Shown one piece after another: positions 41,522 to 50,682 of a stretch of 64,000 nt of DNA. Made by a program: the position numbers and the translations under genes. Within the stretch, counting starts at the first letter, position 1. Each line of letters starts with the position of its first letter. The stretch is from Mixta sp031457955 (GTDB taxonomy: Bacteria; Pseudomonadota; Gammaproteobacteria; Enterobacterales; Enterobacteriaceae). Location of the stretch: assembly GCF_031457955.1 (NCBI RefSeq), contig NZ_JAVDXN010000001.1:682001-746000 (forward strand), given 5' to 3'. The notes beneath the pieces were generated by a model. It searched no databases. It was not told where the DNA came from and saw only the letters and a list, made by a program, of their open reading frames with translations.

Positions 41522-43018
41522 ATGTCCCGAAACAGTGAAGCATCAGATGACGTACAAATCTGGGAAGGCGGCCGCAAAAACTATAAAGAAGGCTTCTTTA
41601 CCCAACTGCAAACCGATGAGCTGGCGCACGGCATCAGCGAAGAGGTCGTGCGTGCGATTTCCGCCAAGCGTAATGAACCGGAATGGATGCTGGAATTTCG
41701 TCTGAAAGCCTATGAAGCCTGGCTGCAGATGGAAGAGCCGCATTGGCTGAAGGCCCATTACGACAAGCTGGATTATCAGGATTACAGCTATTACTCAGCG
41801 CCGTCCTGCGGCAACTGCGACGACAGCTGCGCCTCTGAGCCGGGCGCACTGCAATCCTCCGGCGCGCAGGCCAGCAGCAGCTACCTGACGCAGGAAGTGG
41901 AAACCGCCTTTGAACAGCTTGGCGTACCGGTACGCGAAGGCAAAGAGGTGGCGGTAGACGCCATTTTTGACTCAGTATCGGTGGCCACTACCTATCGCCA
42001 TAAACTGGCGGAGCAGGGCATTATTTTCTGCTCTTTTGGGGAAGCTATTCACGATCATCCGGAACTGGTGAAGAAATATCTCGGTACCGTGGTGCCGCAC
42101 AACGATAACTTCTTTGCCGCGCTGAACTCGGCGGTCGCCTCTGACGGCACCTTCGTGTATATCCCGAAAGGGGTGCGCTGCCCGATGGAGCTCTCTACCT
42201 ATTTCCGTATCAACGCGGCGAAAACCGGTCAGTTTGAGCGCACCATTCTGGTGGCGGATGAAGATAGCTACGTCAGCTATATCGAAGGCTGCTCCGCGCC
42301 GGTACGTGATACCTATCAGCTGCACGCGGCGGTGGTGGAAGTGATTATCCATAAAAACGCCGAAGTGAAATATTCCACGGTGCAGAACTGGTTCCCGGGC
42401 GGCGAAGGCCAGGGCGGTATTCTGAACTTCGTGACCAAGCGCGCGCTGTGCGAAGGCGACGGCAGCAAGATGTCCTGGACGCAGTCGGAAACCGGCTCCG
42501 CCATCACCTGGAAATACCCCAGCGTTATTCTGCGCGGCGATAACTCCATCGGTGAGTTTTACTCCGTGGCGCTGACCAGCGGACGTCAGCAGGCCGATAC
42601 CGGCACCAAAATGATCCATATTGGTAAAAACACCAAATCGACCATTATCTCGAAAGGGATTTCCGCCGGTAAAAGCCAGAACACCTATCGCGGCCTGGTG
42701 AAAATTATGCCGACCGCGACCAACGCGCGTAACTTTACGCAGTGTGACTCCATGCTGATTGGCCCGGACTGCGGCGCGCATACTTTCCCGTATGTGGAGA
42801 CGCGTAACAATACCGCGCAGCTGGAGCATGAAGCGACCACGTCACGTATCGGTGAAGACCAGCTCTTCTACTGCCTGCAGCGCGGGATCAGCGAGGAAGA
42901 TGCGATTTCCATGATCGTTAACGGCTTCTGTAAAGACGTTTTCTCGGAACTGCCGCTGGAGTTTGCCGTTGAGGCGCAAAAGCTGTTGGCCATTAGTCTG
43001 GAACACAGCGTTGGCTAA
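41522..43018 (+). CDS. sufB: Fe-S cluster assembly protein SufB
   Basis: Scaffold subunit of the SufBC2D complex, 498 residues, on which clusters are built. Conserved segments: PEWMLEFRLKAYEAW, FVYIPKGVRCPMELSTYFRI, EGCSAPVRDTYQLHAAVVE, and the C-terminal CDSMLIGPDCGAHTFPY with candidate ligand cysteines. The ATG at 41522, seven bases after sufA, aligns with E. coli; its ribosome site is poor, suggesting coupling to sufA. Confidence 0.97.
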   Translation: MSRNSEASDDVQIWEGGRKNYKEGFFTQLQTDELAHGISEEVVRAISAKRNEPEWMLEFRLKAYEAWLQMEEPHWLKAHYDKLDYQDYSYYSAPSCGNCDDSCASEPGALQSSGAQASSSYLTQEVETAFEQLGVPVREGKEVAVDAIFDSVSVATTYRHKLAEQGIIFCSFGEAIHDHPELVKKYLGTVVPHNDNFFAALNSAVASDGTFVYIPKGVRCPMELSTYFRINAAKTGQFERTILVADEDSYVSYIEGCSAPVRDTYQLHAAVVEVIIHKNAEVKYSTVQNWFPGGEGQGGILNFVTKRALCEGDGSKMSWTQSETGSAITWKYPSVILRGDNSIGEFYSVALTSGRQQADTGTKMIHIGKNTKSTIISKGISAGKSQNTYRGLVKIMPTATNARNFTQCDSMLIGPDCGAHTFPYVETRNNTAQLEHEATTSRIGEDQLFYCLQRGISEEDAISMIVNGFCKDVFSELPLEFAVEAQKLLAISLEHSVG

Positions 43019-43064
43019 TGCCAGCGCGATGCATCGTTGCCTGTGGGCAAGCGAAGGATAAAAC

Positions 43065-43811
43065 ATGTTAAGCATTAAAGATTTACAGGTAAGTATTGAA
43101 GATAAGGCCATCCTGCGCGGACTGGATCTCGAGGTAAAACCGGGCGAAGTTCATGCCATCATGGGCCCTAACGGTTCCGGTAAAAGTACGCTTTCCGCCA
43201 CGCTGGCGGGCCGTGAAGAGTATGAAGTGGTTGGCGGTTCGGTAGCGTTTAAAGATAAAGATCTGCTGGAGCTGTCGCCGGAAGATCGCGCTGGCGAAGG
43301 CATCTTTATGGCTTTCCAGTACCCGGTAGAAATCCCTGGCGTCAGCAACCAGTTCTTCCTGCAAACCGCCGTGAATGCGGTGCGTAAATATCGTCAACAG
43401 GATGAGCTGGACCGCTTCGATTTCCAGGACTTTATCGAAGAGAAAATCGACCTGCTGAAAATGCCGGAAGATTTGCTGACCCGTTCAGTGAACGTCGGCT
43501 TCTCCGGCGGCGAAAAGAAACGTAACGATATTCTGCAGATGGCGGCGCTGGAGCCGGATCTCTGCATTCTGGATGAAACCGACTCCGGTCTGGATATCGA
43601 TGCCTTAAAAATTGTCGCTAACGGCGTTAACTCGCTGCGTGACGGCAAACGCGCCTTTATCATTGTGACGCACTACCAGCGCATCCTGGATTACATCAAG
43701 CCGGACTATGTGCATGTGCTCTATCAGGGCAAGATCGTGAAATCTGGCGACTTTACGCTGGTGAAACAGCTGGAGGAGCAAGGCTATGGCTGGCTTACCG
43801 ACCAGGAGTGA
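43065..43811 (+). CDS. sufC: Fe-S cluster assembly ATPase SufC
   Basis: ABC-type ATPase of the SufBC2D complex, 248 residues. Walker A GPNGSGKST near 36-44, signature FSGGEKKRN, Walker B LCILDETDSGLDIDAL. Drives scaffold conformational change. Its 3' end overlaps sufD by 26 bases. Confidence 0.97.
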   Translation: MLSIKDLQVSIEDKAILRGLDLEVKPGEVHAIMGPNGSGKSTLSATLAGREEYEVVGGSVAFKDKDLLELSPEDRAGEGIFMAFQYPVEIPGVSNQFFLQTAVNAVRKYRQQDELDRFDFQDFIEEKIDLLKMPEDLLTRSVNVGFSGGEKKRNDILQMAALEPDLCILDETDSGLDIDALKIVANGVNSLRDGKRAFIIVTHYQRILDYIKPDYVHVLYQGKIVKSGDFTLVKQLEEQGYGWLTDQE

Positions 43812-45063
43812 AAACGCGCTGCAGCAGTGGCATCATCTGTTTGAGTCACGCGGCGACGTGCGCTCAATGCAGGCGCAGCAGCACTGGCAGCAGCTGATGC
43901 GGATCGGTTTGCCGACCCGTAAGCATGAAAACTGGAAATATACCCCGCTGGACGATCTGCTTAGTCAGCACTTTGTTCTGCCCGATGCGCCCGCGCTGAC
44001 GGCTGACGACGTGGCGCGCCTGGCGCTGCCGCTTGATGCGGTGCGTCTGGTGTTTGTTGACGGCCATTTTAACGCGGAACTGAGCGACACCCAGTTCGAT
44101 CGCTTCGATGTGCAGGTCTCCAGCGCGGCGGAAAGACGCAACTTTGCCGCGCCGGTGCAGCCGGAGGTGTTTTTGCACCTGACCGAAAGCCTCGCCGAGC
44201 AGGCGACCACGCTGCGTTTGCCGCGCGGTAAAGCCGCTGAGCGTCCGCTCTATCTGCTGCATATCAGCAGCGGGCAGGCGGAGCAGCTGAATACCGCACA
44301 CTATCGTCACCATCTGCAAATTGAGGATGGCGCCGAGGCACAGGTCATTGAGCATTACGTGAGCCTGAATGCGCAGCCGCACTTTACCGGCGCGCGCCTG
44401 ACGATGACCGTTGGCGACAATGCGCAGCTGACCCATACCAAGCTTTCGTTTGAGAATGCCGGTAGCTATCACTTTGCGCATAACGACATCGTTACCGGAC
44501 GCGATGCACGCGTCAGCAGCCACAGTTTCCTGCTGGGCGCGGGCCTGAGCCGTCACAATACCAGTGCGCAGCTCAACGGCGAGAACAGCGAGCTGGCGAT
44601 CAACAGCCTGGTGCTGCCGACCGATAAAGAGGTATGCGATACCCGTACTTACCTTGAGCATAACAAAGGCTATTGTCAGAGCCGTCAGCTGCACAAAACT
44701 ATCGTACGCGATCGCGCGCGTGCGGTGTTTAACGGCATGATCAAGGTGGCGCAGCACGCGCTGAAAACCGACGGTCAAATGACCAACAACAATCTGCTGT
44801 TAGGGCGTCTGGCGGAAGTGGATACCAAACCACAGCTGGAAATCTATGCGGATGACGTGAAATGTAGCCACGGCGCAACGGTTGGCCGCATCGACGAAGA
44901 GCAGATGTTCTATCTGCGCGCGCGTGGTATCAGCGAAGAAGCGGCCCAGCGCATGATCGTCTACGCCTTTGCCGCAGAGCTAACAGAAGCGATTGCTGAT
45001 GACACGCTGAAGGCCTTTGTGCTGGAGCGTATCGCACAACGTTTTCCCGGAGGCATTCAATGA
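43786..45063 (+). CDS. sufD: Fe-S cluster assembly protein SufD
   Basis: Paralogue of SufB in the SufBC2D scaffold, 425 residues, needed for iron acquisition by the complex. N-terminal GLPTRKHENWKYTPLDDLL and C-terminal TDGQMTNNNLLLGRLAEVDT, EIYADDVKCSHGATVGRID are diagnostic. The start MAGLPTRSENALQQWHHLFE aligns with E. coli. Overlaps sufC upstream and sufS downstream (ATGA). Confidence 0.97.
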   Translation: MAGLPTRSENALQQWHHLFESRGDVRSMQAQQHWQQLMRIGLPTRKHENWKYTPLDDLLSQHFVLPDAPALTADDVARLALPLDAVRLVFVDGHFNAELSDTQFDRFDVQVSSAAERRNFAAPVQPEVFLHLTESLAEQATTLRLPRGKAAERPLYLLHISSGQAEQLNTAHYRHHLQIEDGAEAQVIEHYVSLNAQPHFTGARLTMTVGDNAQLTHTKLSFENAGSYHFAHNDIVTGRDARVSSHSFLLGAGLSRHNTSAQLNGENSELAINSLVLPTDKEVCDTRTYLEHNKGYCQSRQLHKTIVRDRARAVFNGMIKVAQHALKTDGQMTNNNLLLGRLAEVDTKPQLEIYADDVKCSHGATVGRIDEEQMFYLRARGISEEAAQRMIVYAFAAELTEAIADDTLKAFVLERIAQRFPGGIQ

Positions 45064-46283
45064 GTTTTGATCTCGCACGCGTCAGGGCCGATTTTCCGAT
45101 TCTGGCACGCGAGGTCAACGGACAGCCGTTGGCCTATCTCGACAGCGCGGCCAGCGCGCAAAAACCGCTGGCGGTGATTAACGCCGAAAGTCATTTTTAC
45201 CAGCACGGCTACGCCGCGGTGCATCGGGGGATTCATACCCTTAGCGCCGCCGCCACCACGGATATGGAAAACGTGCGCGCCCAGGCGGCGCGTTTTCTTA
45301 ATGCCGCCTCGCCGGAAGAGATTGTTTTCGTTAAAGGCACCACCGAAGGCATTAACCTGGTTGCCAACAGCTGGGGCGGTAGCCAGCTGCGGGCGGGCGA
45401 TAACATCATTATCACCGCCATGGAGCATCACGCGAATATCGTGCCGTGGCAGATGATCGCCGCGCAAACCGGCGCCACTATTCGCGTGTTGCCGCTGACG
45501 GCGGACGGGGAACTGGATTGCGCGCAGCTCGCTTCGCTGATCGACAGCAAAACGCGGTTGCTGGCGGTGACGCACGTTTCGAATGTGCTGGGTACGGTTA
45601 ACCCGGTCAAAGCGCTGGTGGCGCAGGCGAAAGCGGCAGGTCTGGTGACGCTGATCGACGGCGCGCAGGCGGTGATGCATCAGCGGGTGGATGTGCAGGA
45701 TATCGACTGCGACTTTTACATCTTCTCCGCGCATAAACTGTATGGCCCGACCGGGATCGGTATTCTGTATGGTCGCCAGGCGCTGCTGTCAGCGATGCCG
45801 CCGTGGGAAGGTGGCGGCTCGATGATTGAGCATGTGGTGCTGCCGGAAGGCACCACCTACGCCAAAGCGCCCTGGAGCCTGGAAGCGGGCACGCCCAATA
45901 CCGGCGGCATTATCGGCCTTGGCGCTGCGCTGGCCTATGTCGAAGCGCTGGGGCTGGATAATATCCAGGCTCGCGAGCAGTCGCTGATGCGCTACGCGCT
46001 CGATAAGCTTGCTTCGGTGCCCGATCTCACGATTTACGGGCTGCAGGAACGTGCTGGCGTGATCGCCTTTAATCTCGGCAACCATCATGCTTACGATGTG
46101 GGCAGCTTCCTCGATCAGTACGGGATCGCTATTCGCACCGGCCACCATTGCGCGATGCCGTTAATGAAGCACTACGGCGTGCCTGCTATGTGTCGCGCCT
46201 CGTTCGCTATGTATAATAGCGAGGAAGAGGCCGATCGGCTTGCCGCGGGTTTGACACGTATTCATCGCCTGCTGGGGGGCTAA
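45060..46283 (+). CDS. sufS: cysteine desulfurase SufS
   Basis: PLP-dependent group II cysteine desulfurase, 407 residues, supplying sulfur to SufE. PLP-binding Lys226 (IFSAHKLYGP) and catalytic Cys364 (RTGHHCAMP) are at the E. coli positions. Start overlaps sufD by four bases. Confidence 0.98.
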   Translation: MSFDLARVRADFPILAREVNGQPLAYLDSAASAQKPLAVINAESHFYQHGYAAVHRGIHTLSAAATTDMENVRAQAARFLNAASPEEIVFVKGTTEGINLVANSWGGSQLRAGDNIIITAMEHHANIVPWQMIAAQTGATIRVLPLTADGELDCAQLASLIDSKTRLLAVTHVSNVLGTVNPVKALVAQAKAAGLVTLIDGAQAVMHQRVDVQDIDCDFYIFSAHKLYGPTGIGILYGRQALLSAMPPWEGGGSMIEHVVLPEGTTYAKAPWSLEAGTPNTGGIIGLGAALAYVEALGLDNIQAREQSLMRYALDKLASVPDLTIYGLQERAGVIAFNLGNHHAYDVGSFLDQYGIAIRTGHHCAMPLMKHYGVPAMCRASFAMYNSEEEADRLAAGLTRIHRLLGG

Positions 46284-46310
46284 GCCGTCCGGCTGGCAAG
46301 GGAGAGAGGA

Positions 46311-46727
46311 ATGGCGATTCTGCCAGAGAAAGAGAAGCTGGTGCGCAATTTTAACCGCTGCGCCAACTGGGAAGAGAAGTATCTGTATGTGATTGAACTG
46401 GGAGGGAAGCTGCCAGAATTGTCTGATTCCTTCCATCAGGCGGAATACAGCGTTTCCGGCTGCCAGAGTCAGGTATGGATTGTGATGCATCAGGCCGCTG
46501 ACGACACCATCGAACTGATGGGCGACAGCGACGCTGCCATCGTTAAAGGCTTGATTGCGATTGTATTTAGCCTGTATCAGGGCATGACGCCGCAGCAGAT
46601 TGTGGAATTTGATGTGCGTCCCTGGTTTGAACAGCTGGCGTTAACGCAGCACCTCACGCCGTCCCGTTCTCAGGGACTGGAAGCGATGATCCGTACTATC
46701 CGTACCCGCGCTCAGGCGCTTTGCTAA
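46311..46727 (+). CDS. sufE: sulfur acceptor protein SufE
   Basis: Sulfur-transfer partner of SufS, 138 residues. The acceptor Cys51 lies in EYSVSGCQSQVW. Last gene of the suf operon; a terminator follows. Confidence 0.97.
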   Translation: MAILPEKEKLVRNFNRCANWEEKYLYVIELGGKLPELSDSFHQAEYSVSGCQSQVWIVMHQAADDTIELMGDSDAAIVKGLIAIVFSLYQGMTPQQIVEFDVRPWFEQLALTQHLTPSRSQGLEAMIRTIRTRAQALC

Positions 46728-46742
46728 GCTACACTTCTCTCA

Positions 46743-46774
46743 CACCCCGTTAACCGTAACGGGGTGCGTTTTTT
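46743..46774 (+). terminator. terminator of the suf operon
   Basis: Stem ACCCCGTTA / TAACGGGGT with loop ACCG and GCGTTTTTT tail, 16 bases after the sufE stop. Confidence 0.9.
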
Positions 46775-46793
46775 CACCATGAGAGAAGCCTAC

Positions 46794-47807
46794 ATGAACC
46801 TTCACTTTCCTTTCGTCGGCTGGCTAATTTGCGCCGCGCTGATGGTGCCGCGCCTGGTTAGCGCTGCTGAATATCCTTTACCCGCTGAAAACAGCCGTTT
46901 GATTGGCGAAAATACCACGACGCAAGTCCCGAATGATAAGCGCCCGCTGGAGTCGATTGCTGCGCGTTATCAGGTTGGCCTGTTGAATATGCTGGAAGCG
47001 AATCCAGGCACCGATCCCTGGCTGCCTGCCGCCGGGAGCCAACTCACTATTCCGCATCAGATGCTGCTGCCTGATACCAAACGCGAGGGCATTGTGGTCA
47101 ACCTGGCGGAGCTGCGCCTCTATTACTATCCCAAAGGAGAGAATAAGGTGATCGTTTATCCCATTGGCATCGGTCAGCAGGGAATTATGACGCCTTCGAT
47201 GGTGACCCATATCAGCCAAAAAATCCCTAACCCCACCTGGACGCCAACGCCGAATATCCGCAAGCGCTACGCGCAGGACGGCGTAAAGCTACCGGCGGTG
47301 TTTCCTGCCGGACCTGATAATCCAATGGGCCTGTTTGCGCTGCGTTTGGCTTACGGTAGCGGCCATTATTTGATTCACGGCACCAACGCGGATTTCGGCA
47401 TTGGTATGCGCGTCAGCTCCGGCTGTATTCGTCTGCGTCCTGATGACATTGCCGCGCTGTTTGACAGCGTGTCAGAAAAAACGCGGGTGCAGGTTGTTAA
47501 TCAGCCGGTGAAGTACGCTATTGAGCCTGACGGCAAACGCTATATCGAAGTTCACCAGCCGCTGTCGCGTAATGAGCAGGACGATCCACAAACTATGCCG
47601 CTGCCGCTCAGCAAAACACTGAAGCGCTTTATCAACAGCGAAGAGAGCGATAAGGCGTTAATCGAAGCAACGCTTAAACGCCGCTCTGGCATGCCGGTTC
47701 TGGTTAACCTGGGCCAAGCGGTGAGTGAGGTGCAAACAGCGCCGCAGGATGCGCTGGAGAGCGCACAGCAGCAGGATACAGAGGCGCGCGCGCAGGGCAA
47801 AAGCTGA
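46794..47807 (+). CDS. ldtE: L,D-transpeptidase LdtE (YnhG)
   Basis: Periplasmic L,D-transpeptidase, 337 residues, that makes 3-3 cross-links in peptidoglycan. Signal peptide about residues 1-24 (ending LVSA), a LysM-like region (residues 45-85), then the YkuD domain with IHGTNADFGIGM and the catalytic motif RVSSGCIRL. The C-terminal tail is low-complexity. The ATG at 46794 is preferred over 46779 and 46764 because it gives the cleanest signal peptide. Next to lpp, its functional neighbour in wall anchoring. Confidence 0.94.
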   Translation: MNLHFPFVGWLICAALMVPRLVSAAEYPLPAENSRLIGENTTTQVPNDKRPLESIAARYQVGLLNMLEANPGTDPWLPAAGSQLTIPHQMLLPDTKREGIVVNLAELRLYYYPKGENKVIVYPIGIGQQGIMTPSMVTHISQKIPNPTWTPTPNIRKRYAQDGVKLPAVFPAGPDNPMGLFALRLAYGSGHYLIHGTNADFGIGMRVSSGCIRLRPDDIAALFDSVSEKTRVQVVNQPVKYAIEPDGKRYIEVHQPLSRNEQDDPQTMPLPLSKTLKRFINSEESDKALIEATLKRRSGMPVLVNLGQAVSEVQTAPQDALESAQQQDTEARAQGKS

Positions 47808-47832
47808 AGAGTATAGTGTGCTGGTAGCGGCC

Positions 47833-47866
47833 AAAAAAAATGGTGCCCATTGGGCACCATTTTTAT
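47833..47866. terminator. bidirectional terminator between ldtE and lpp
   Basis: Near-perfect palindrome with stem ATGGTGCCC / GGGCACCAT flanked by A and T runs on both sides; it can end transcripts of both convergent genes. The stem differs from the E. coli lpp terminator only slightly as I remember it. Confidence 0.93.
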
Positions 47867-47879
47867 TACACCAGTACTC

Positions 47880-48116
47880 TTACTTACGGTAAGAATGAGC
47901 CTGGTTGTCCAGACGCTGGTTAGCACGAGCTGCGTCGTCTTTAGCAGCCTGTACGTCAGAACGCATTGCGTTCACGTCGTTGCTCAGCTGATCAACTTTC
48001 GCGTTCAGAGTCTGAACGTCGCTTGACAGCTGGTCAATTTTAGCGTTGCTTGAGCAACCAGCCAGCAGAGTTGAACCCAGAATTACCGCGCCCAGTACCA
48101 GTTTAGTACGATTCAT
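47880..48116 (-). CDS. lpp: major outer-membrane (Braun) lipoprotein Lpp
   Basis: Abundant 78-residue lipoprotein tethering outer membrane to peptidoglycan. Lipobox LLAGC with lipidated Cys21, alanine-zipper trimeric coiled coil (heptads from SSNAKIDQLSSDV on) and the C-terminal Lys78 (SYRK) that is linked to peptidoglycan. Full length. Confidence 0.99.
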   Translation of the reverse strand: MNRTKLVLGAVILGSTLLAGCSSNAKIDQLSSDVQTLNAKVDQLSNDVNAMRSDVQAAKDDAARANQRLDNQAHSYRK

Positions 48117-48160
48117 TATTTATACCCTCTAGATTGAGTTAATCTCCATGTAGCGTTACA

Positions 48161-48192
48161 AGTATTACACAAAGTTTTTTGGTATGAGAATA
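48161..48192 (-). promoter_or_regulatory. lpp promoter
   Basis: On the minus strand the sequence AAAAAACTTTGTGTAATACT followed by the leader GTAACGCTACATGGAGATTA is almost identical to the strong E. coli lpp promoter and 5' leader. The -10 is TAATACT at 48161-48167. Confidence 0.85.
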
Positions 48193-48370
48193 AATTTTTG
48201 ATGAGAACATGCTTAATTTTGCTCGTTCGCTCAAAGAAACATCTGTTATGCCAATAATGCCAAAAAATAAATCAAAACAGTCAGATTTAATTGATTTTAT
48301 CTTGCGTGAAACGCAGATTTTATTGTTATTTTCAATTGGAATTTTTGGAAATAACGCTTACCGCAGAAAT

Positions 48371-48397
48371 AAAAAAAGCGCCTCGCGGCGCTTTTTA
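48371..48397. terminator. terminator after pykF
   Basis: Stem AAAAAGCGCC / GGCGCTTTTT with loop TCGC, 20 bases beyond the pykF stop, symmetric A/T tracts on both sides. The rest of the 48193-48370 spacer is AT-rich; a 67-codon frame there has no gene-like features. Confidence 0.85.
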
Positions 48398-48416
48398 TCC
48401 ATAAGGCTGTAAGTAT

Positions 48417-49829
48417 TTACAGTACGTGTACCGATGCGGTATTTGTTGTTCCGCTTGGTACCAGTGCACCAGAAACCATAACAACCACATCGCCTTTCTG
48501 GCCGTAGCCGCTTTCCAGCGCAATTTCTTTGCCAATACGGTAGAAATCGTCGGTAGAGGCGATCTCATTCACCACGCGCGCTTCAATGCCTTTGCTCAGC
48601 AGCAGCTGACGAGCAGTGATGTCGTTGGTGGTTAACGCCAGAATCGTGGCGTCCGGGAAATATTTACGCACTGATTTCGCTGATTTACCGCCTTCGGTCG
48701 CTACCACAATCAGCGGCGCTTCCAGTTTTTCTGCGGTCTCTACCGCACCGCGACATACGGCTTCGGTGATACGCAGCTTGCGGTTGTCGTTAACGGTATC
48801 AATACGCGATTTCATCACGCGATCGGTACGTTCGCAGATGGTCGCCATGATGCGTACTGATTCCAGCGGATATTTACCTTTGGCGCTTTCACCAGAAAGC
48901 ATCACCGCATCCGTGCCGTCGAGAATGGCGTTGGCCACGTCGCCCGCTTCCGCACGGGTAGGGCGCGGGTTTTTGATCATGGAATCAAGCATTTGGGTAG
49001 CGGTAATCACCACTTTGCGTGCTTTATTACATTTTTTGATCATCATCTTCTGGGCGAAAATCACCTCTTCAACCGGGATTTCCACGCCGAGGTCGCCACG
49101 TGCAACCATGATGCCGTCAGAGGCGTCGAGGATCTCATCAAAGTTGTTGAGACCTTCCTGGTTTTCGATTTTGGAGATGATCTGGATATGCTCGCCGCCG
49201 TGCTTTTTCAGATGCTCACGGATTTCCAGCACGTCTGAACGCTTACGGATAAAGGAGGCGGCAACAAAGTCCACGCCCTGTTCGCAACCGAAAATCAGAT
49301 CGCGCTTATCTTTTTCCGCCAGTGCAGGCAGCTGAATGGAAACGCCCGGCAGGTTAACGCCTTTGTTTTCACCCAGGTCGCCGTTGTTCAGTACGGTACA
49401 TACCACGGTATTTTCAGTGACTTCGGTGACTTCCATACCGATCAAACCGTCGTCTACCAGCACGGTATTGCCAATTTTCAGATCGGCGGTAAAGCCGGAG
49501 TAGGTCACCGCAACGCGTTCGTTGTTGCCAATCACCGATTGATCGGTGGTGAAAGTGAAGGTTTGACCCGCTTTCAGCGACACATCGCTACCGCCTTCCA
49601 GTTTCATGGTGCGGATTTCCGGGCCTTTGGTATCCAGTAGGATAGCCGCCTGATGACCGGTCTTTTCCATAACCGCGCGGATATTGGCGATACGGCGACC
49701 GTGCTCTTCGTAATCACCGTGAGAGAAATTCAGACGCATAACATTCATGCCCGCTTCCAGCAGGTTGGTCAGCATCTCTTCTGATTCAGTTTTCGGGCCG
49801 ATGGTACAAACGATCTTGGTCTTTTTCAT
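48417..49829 (-). CDS. pykF: pyruvate kinase I (PykF)
   Basis: Fructose-1,6-bisphosphate-activated pyruvate kinase, 470 residues as in E. coli. Seen: MKKTKIVCTIGPKTES start, NVMRLNFSHGDYEEH, the active-site signature MVARGDLGVEIPVEEV, TRAEAGDVANAILDGTDAVMLSGESA and the C-terminal allosteric domain. Catalyses PEP + ADP to pyruvate + ATP. Probably repressed by Cra through the site at 50045-50058, opposite in logic to ppsA. Confidence 0.98.
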   Translation of the reverse strand: MKKTKIVCTIGPKTESEEMLTNLLEAGMNVMRLNFSHGDYEEHGRRIANIRAVMEKTGHQAAILLDTKGPEIRTMKLEGGSDVSLKAGQTFTFTTDQSVIGNNERVAVTYSGFTADLKIGNTVLVDDGLIGMEVTEVTENTVVCTVLNNGDLGENKGVNLPGVSIQLPALAEKDKRDLIFGCEQGVDFVAASFIRKRSDVLEIREHLKKHGGEHIQIISKIENQEGLNNFDEILDASDGIMVARGDLGVEIPVEEVIFAQKMMIKKCNKARKVVITATQMLDSMIKNPRPTRAEAGDVANAILDGTDAVMLSGESAKGKYPLESVRIMATICERTDRVMKSRIDTVNDNRKLRITEAVCRGAVETAEKLEAPLIVVATEGGKSAKSVRKYFPDATILALTTNDITARQLLLSKGIEARVVNEIASTDDFYRIGKEIALESGYGQKGDVVVMVSGALVPSGTTNTASVHVL

Positions 49830-50044
49830 GACAAGTTATCTGTAAGTTGTGATGGATGATTAAGGTTTGAGGTCGATGCCTGGTGCATCGGGGAAATATT
49901 CATGCTCAGTGAGCGGACTGCGATACAAACTAAGAATAGGTGACAGATATAAAGCGTGCAGAGGAAGTTGAGCGATGATGTTCCGTAGCCCCTGTGGGCG
50001 AGTTGCGCAACTGGTTGTATGTGTAGGTAAGGGCACGTCAATTG

Positions 50045-50058
50045 GCTGAAACCATTCA
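50045..50058 (+). promoter_or_regulatory. Cra (FruR) box upstream of pykF
   Basis: GCTGAAACCATTCA fits RSTGAAWCSNTHHW at all positions and lies 216 bases upstream of the pykF start. Cra represses pykF in E. coli. Confidence 0.72.
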
Positions 50059-50277
50059 AGTGAGACACCGGAAGATAGTATAGACGCTAAGTATACGAAA
50101 ACCAATCAAAAAGCGTGAAGGCAGCTGGTTCCAGATCAAGGAAAGTCACGTTGCGGCAACCTGTTTTAGCCCGCGTATCCAGCCGGTCAGGCAATGAAAA
50201 AAAGGGCGGCAAACCAGAGCGCGCGCCGGTTGTATACCAGGAAAGTTCTGATAACGGATGCCTTTATTCATGCCCTG

Positions 50278-50321
50278 TTTTTGTGTAATTTTTTTTGCGC
50301 GGAAAATAAATTACACAAAAA
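50278..50321. repeat. 14-base perfect inverted repeat in the pykF-tRNA spacer
   Basis: Arms TTTTTGTGTAATTT (50278-50291) and AAATTACACAAAAA (50308-50321) are exact reverse complements with a 16-base spacer. As RNA it would form an A/U-rich hairpin; as DNA it could be an operator. No gene or known motif explains it. Confidence 0.7.
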
Positions 50322-50518
50322 ATAACGGCGTTTTAAATGCCAAACGCAGAAATAAAACCGGTGTGAACAACGGATTTTACCGCAGCGAAAACCAATTCAG
50401 GTGCGAGTACGAAACAGATAATGTGCAGAGGTAGCAGCGGACAGGTGTGCAGAAACGAAACGGAAGTAAAAAGATATAAACGCAGGAGCGGAAGAGTGAA
50501 ACCCGTGAGAAAAGAGAG

Positions 50519-50595
50519 TGGTGCGTTCTAATGGACTCGAACCATCGACCCCCACCATGTCAAGGTGGTGCTCTAACCAACTGAGCTAAGAACGC
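50519..50595 (-). tRNA. tRNA-Val (GAC), copy 3 in transcription order
   Basis: 77-nt cloverleaf with encoded CCA; acceptor GCGTTCT / AGAACGC, anticodon GAC in CTTGACATG, T loop GGTTCGAGTCC. Identical to the copy at 50683-50759. Corresponds to the valV/valW group next to mdtK in E. coli. Confidence 0.98.
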
Positions 50596-50601
50596 AATAT
50601 T

Positions 50602-50678
50602 TGGTGCGTCCGAGTGGACTCGAACCACCGACCCCCACCATGTCAAGGTGGTGCTCTAACCAACTGAGCTACGGACGC
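50602..50678 (-). tRNA. tRNA-Val (GAC), middle copy with different acceptor stem
   Basis: 77-nt tRNA with anticodon GAC and encoded CCA. It differs from its two neighbours by compensated changes: acceptor GCGTCCG / CGGACGC and a T-stem pair, so base pairing is kept. Confidence 0.98.
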
Positions 50679-50682
50679 ACTT

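Larger units (their letters stand above)
49830..50518. other. pykF upstream spacer
   Basis: Nearly 700 bases without a supportable gene; two open frames over pykF's leader look like chance. It holds a GTTGCGCAAC palindrome (50002-50011), a Cra box (50045-50058) and a large AT-rich inverted repeat (50278-50321). The segment just before the tRNA genes shows no terminator that I can identify. Confidence 0.7.

Noticed and set aside
48209..48412. A 67-codon frame upstream of pykF's terminator
   Set aside because: No ribosome site, AT-rich composition, and its 3' end runs into the pykF terminator hairpin; no family resemblance.
49826..50105. Two frames of about 80 codons upstream of pykF
   Set aside because: They lie over the pykF leader and Cra region, overlap each other in different frames and have no coding-like features.
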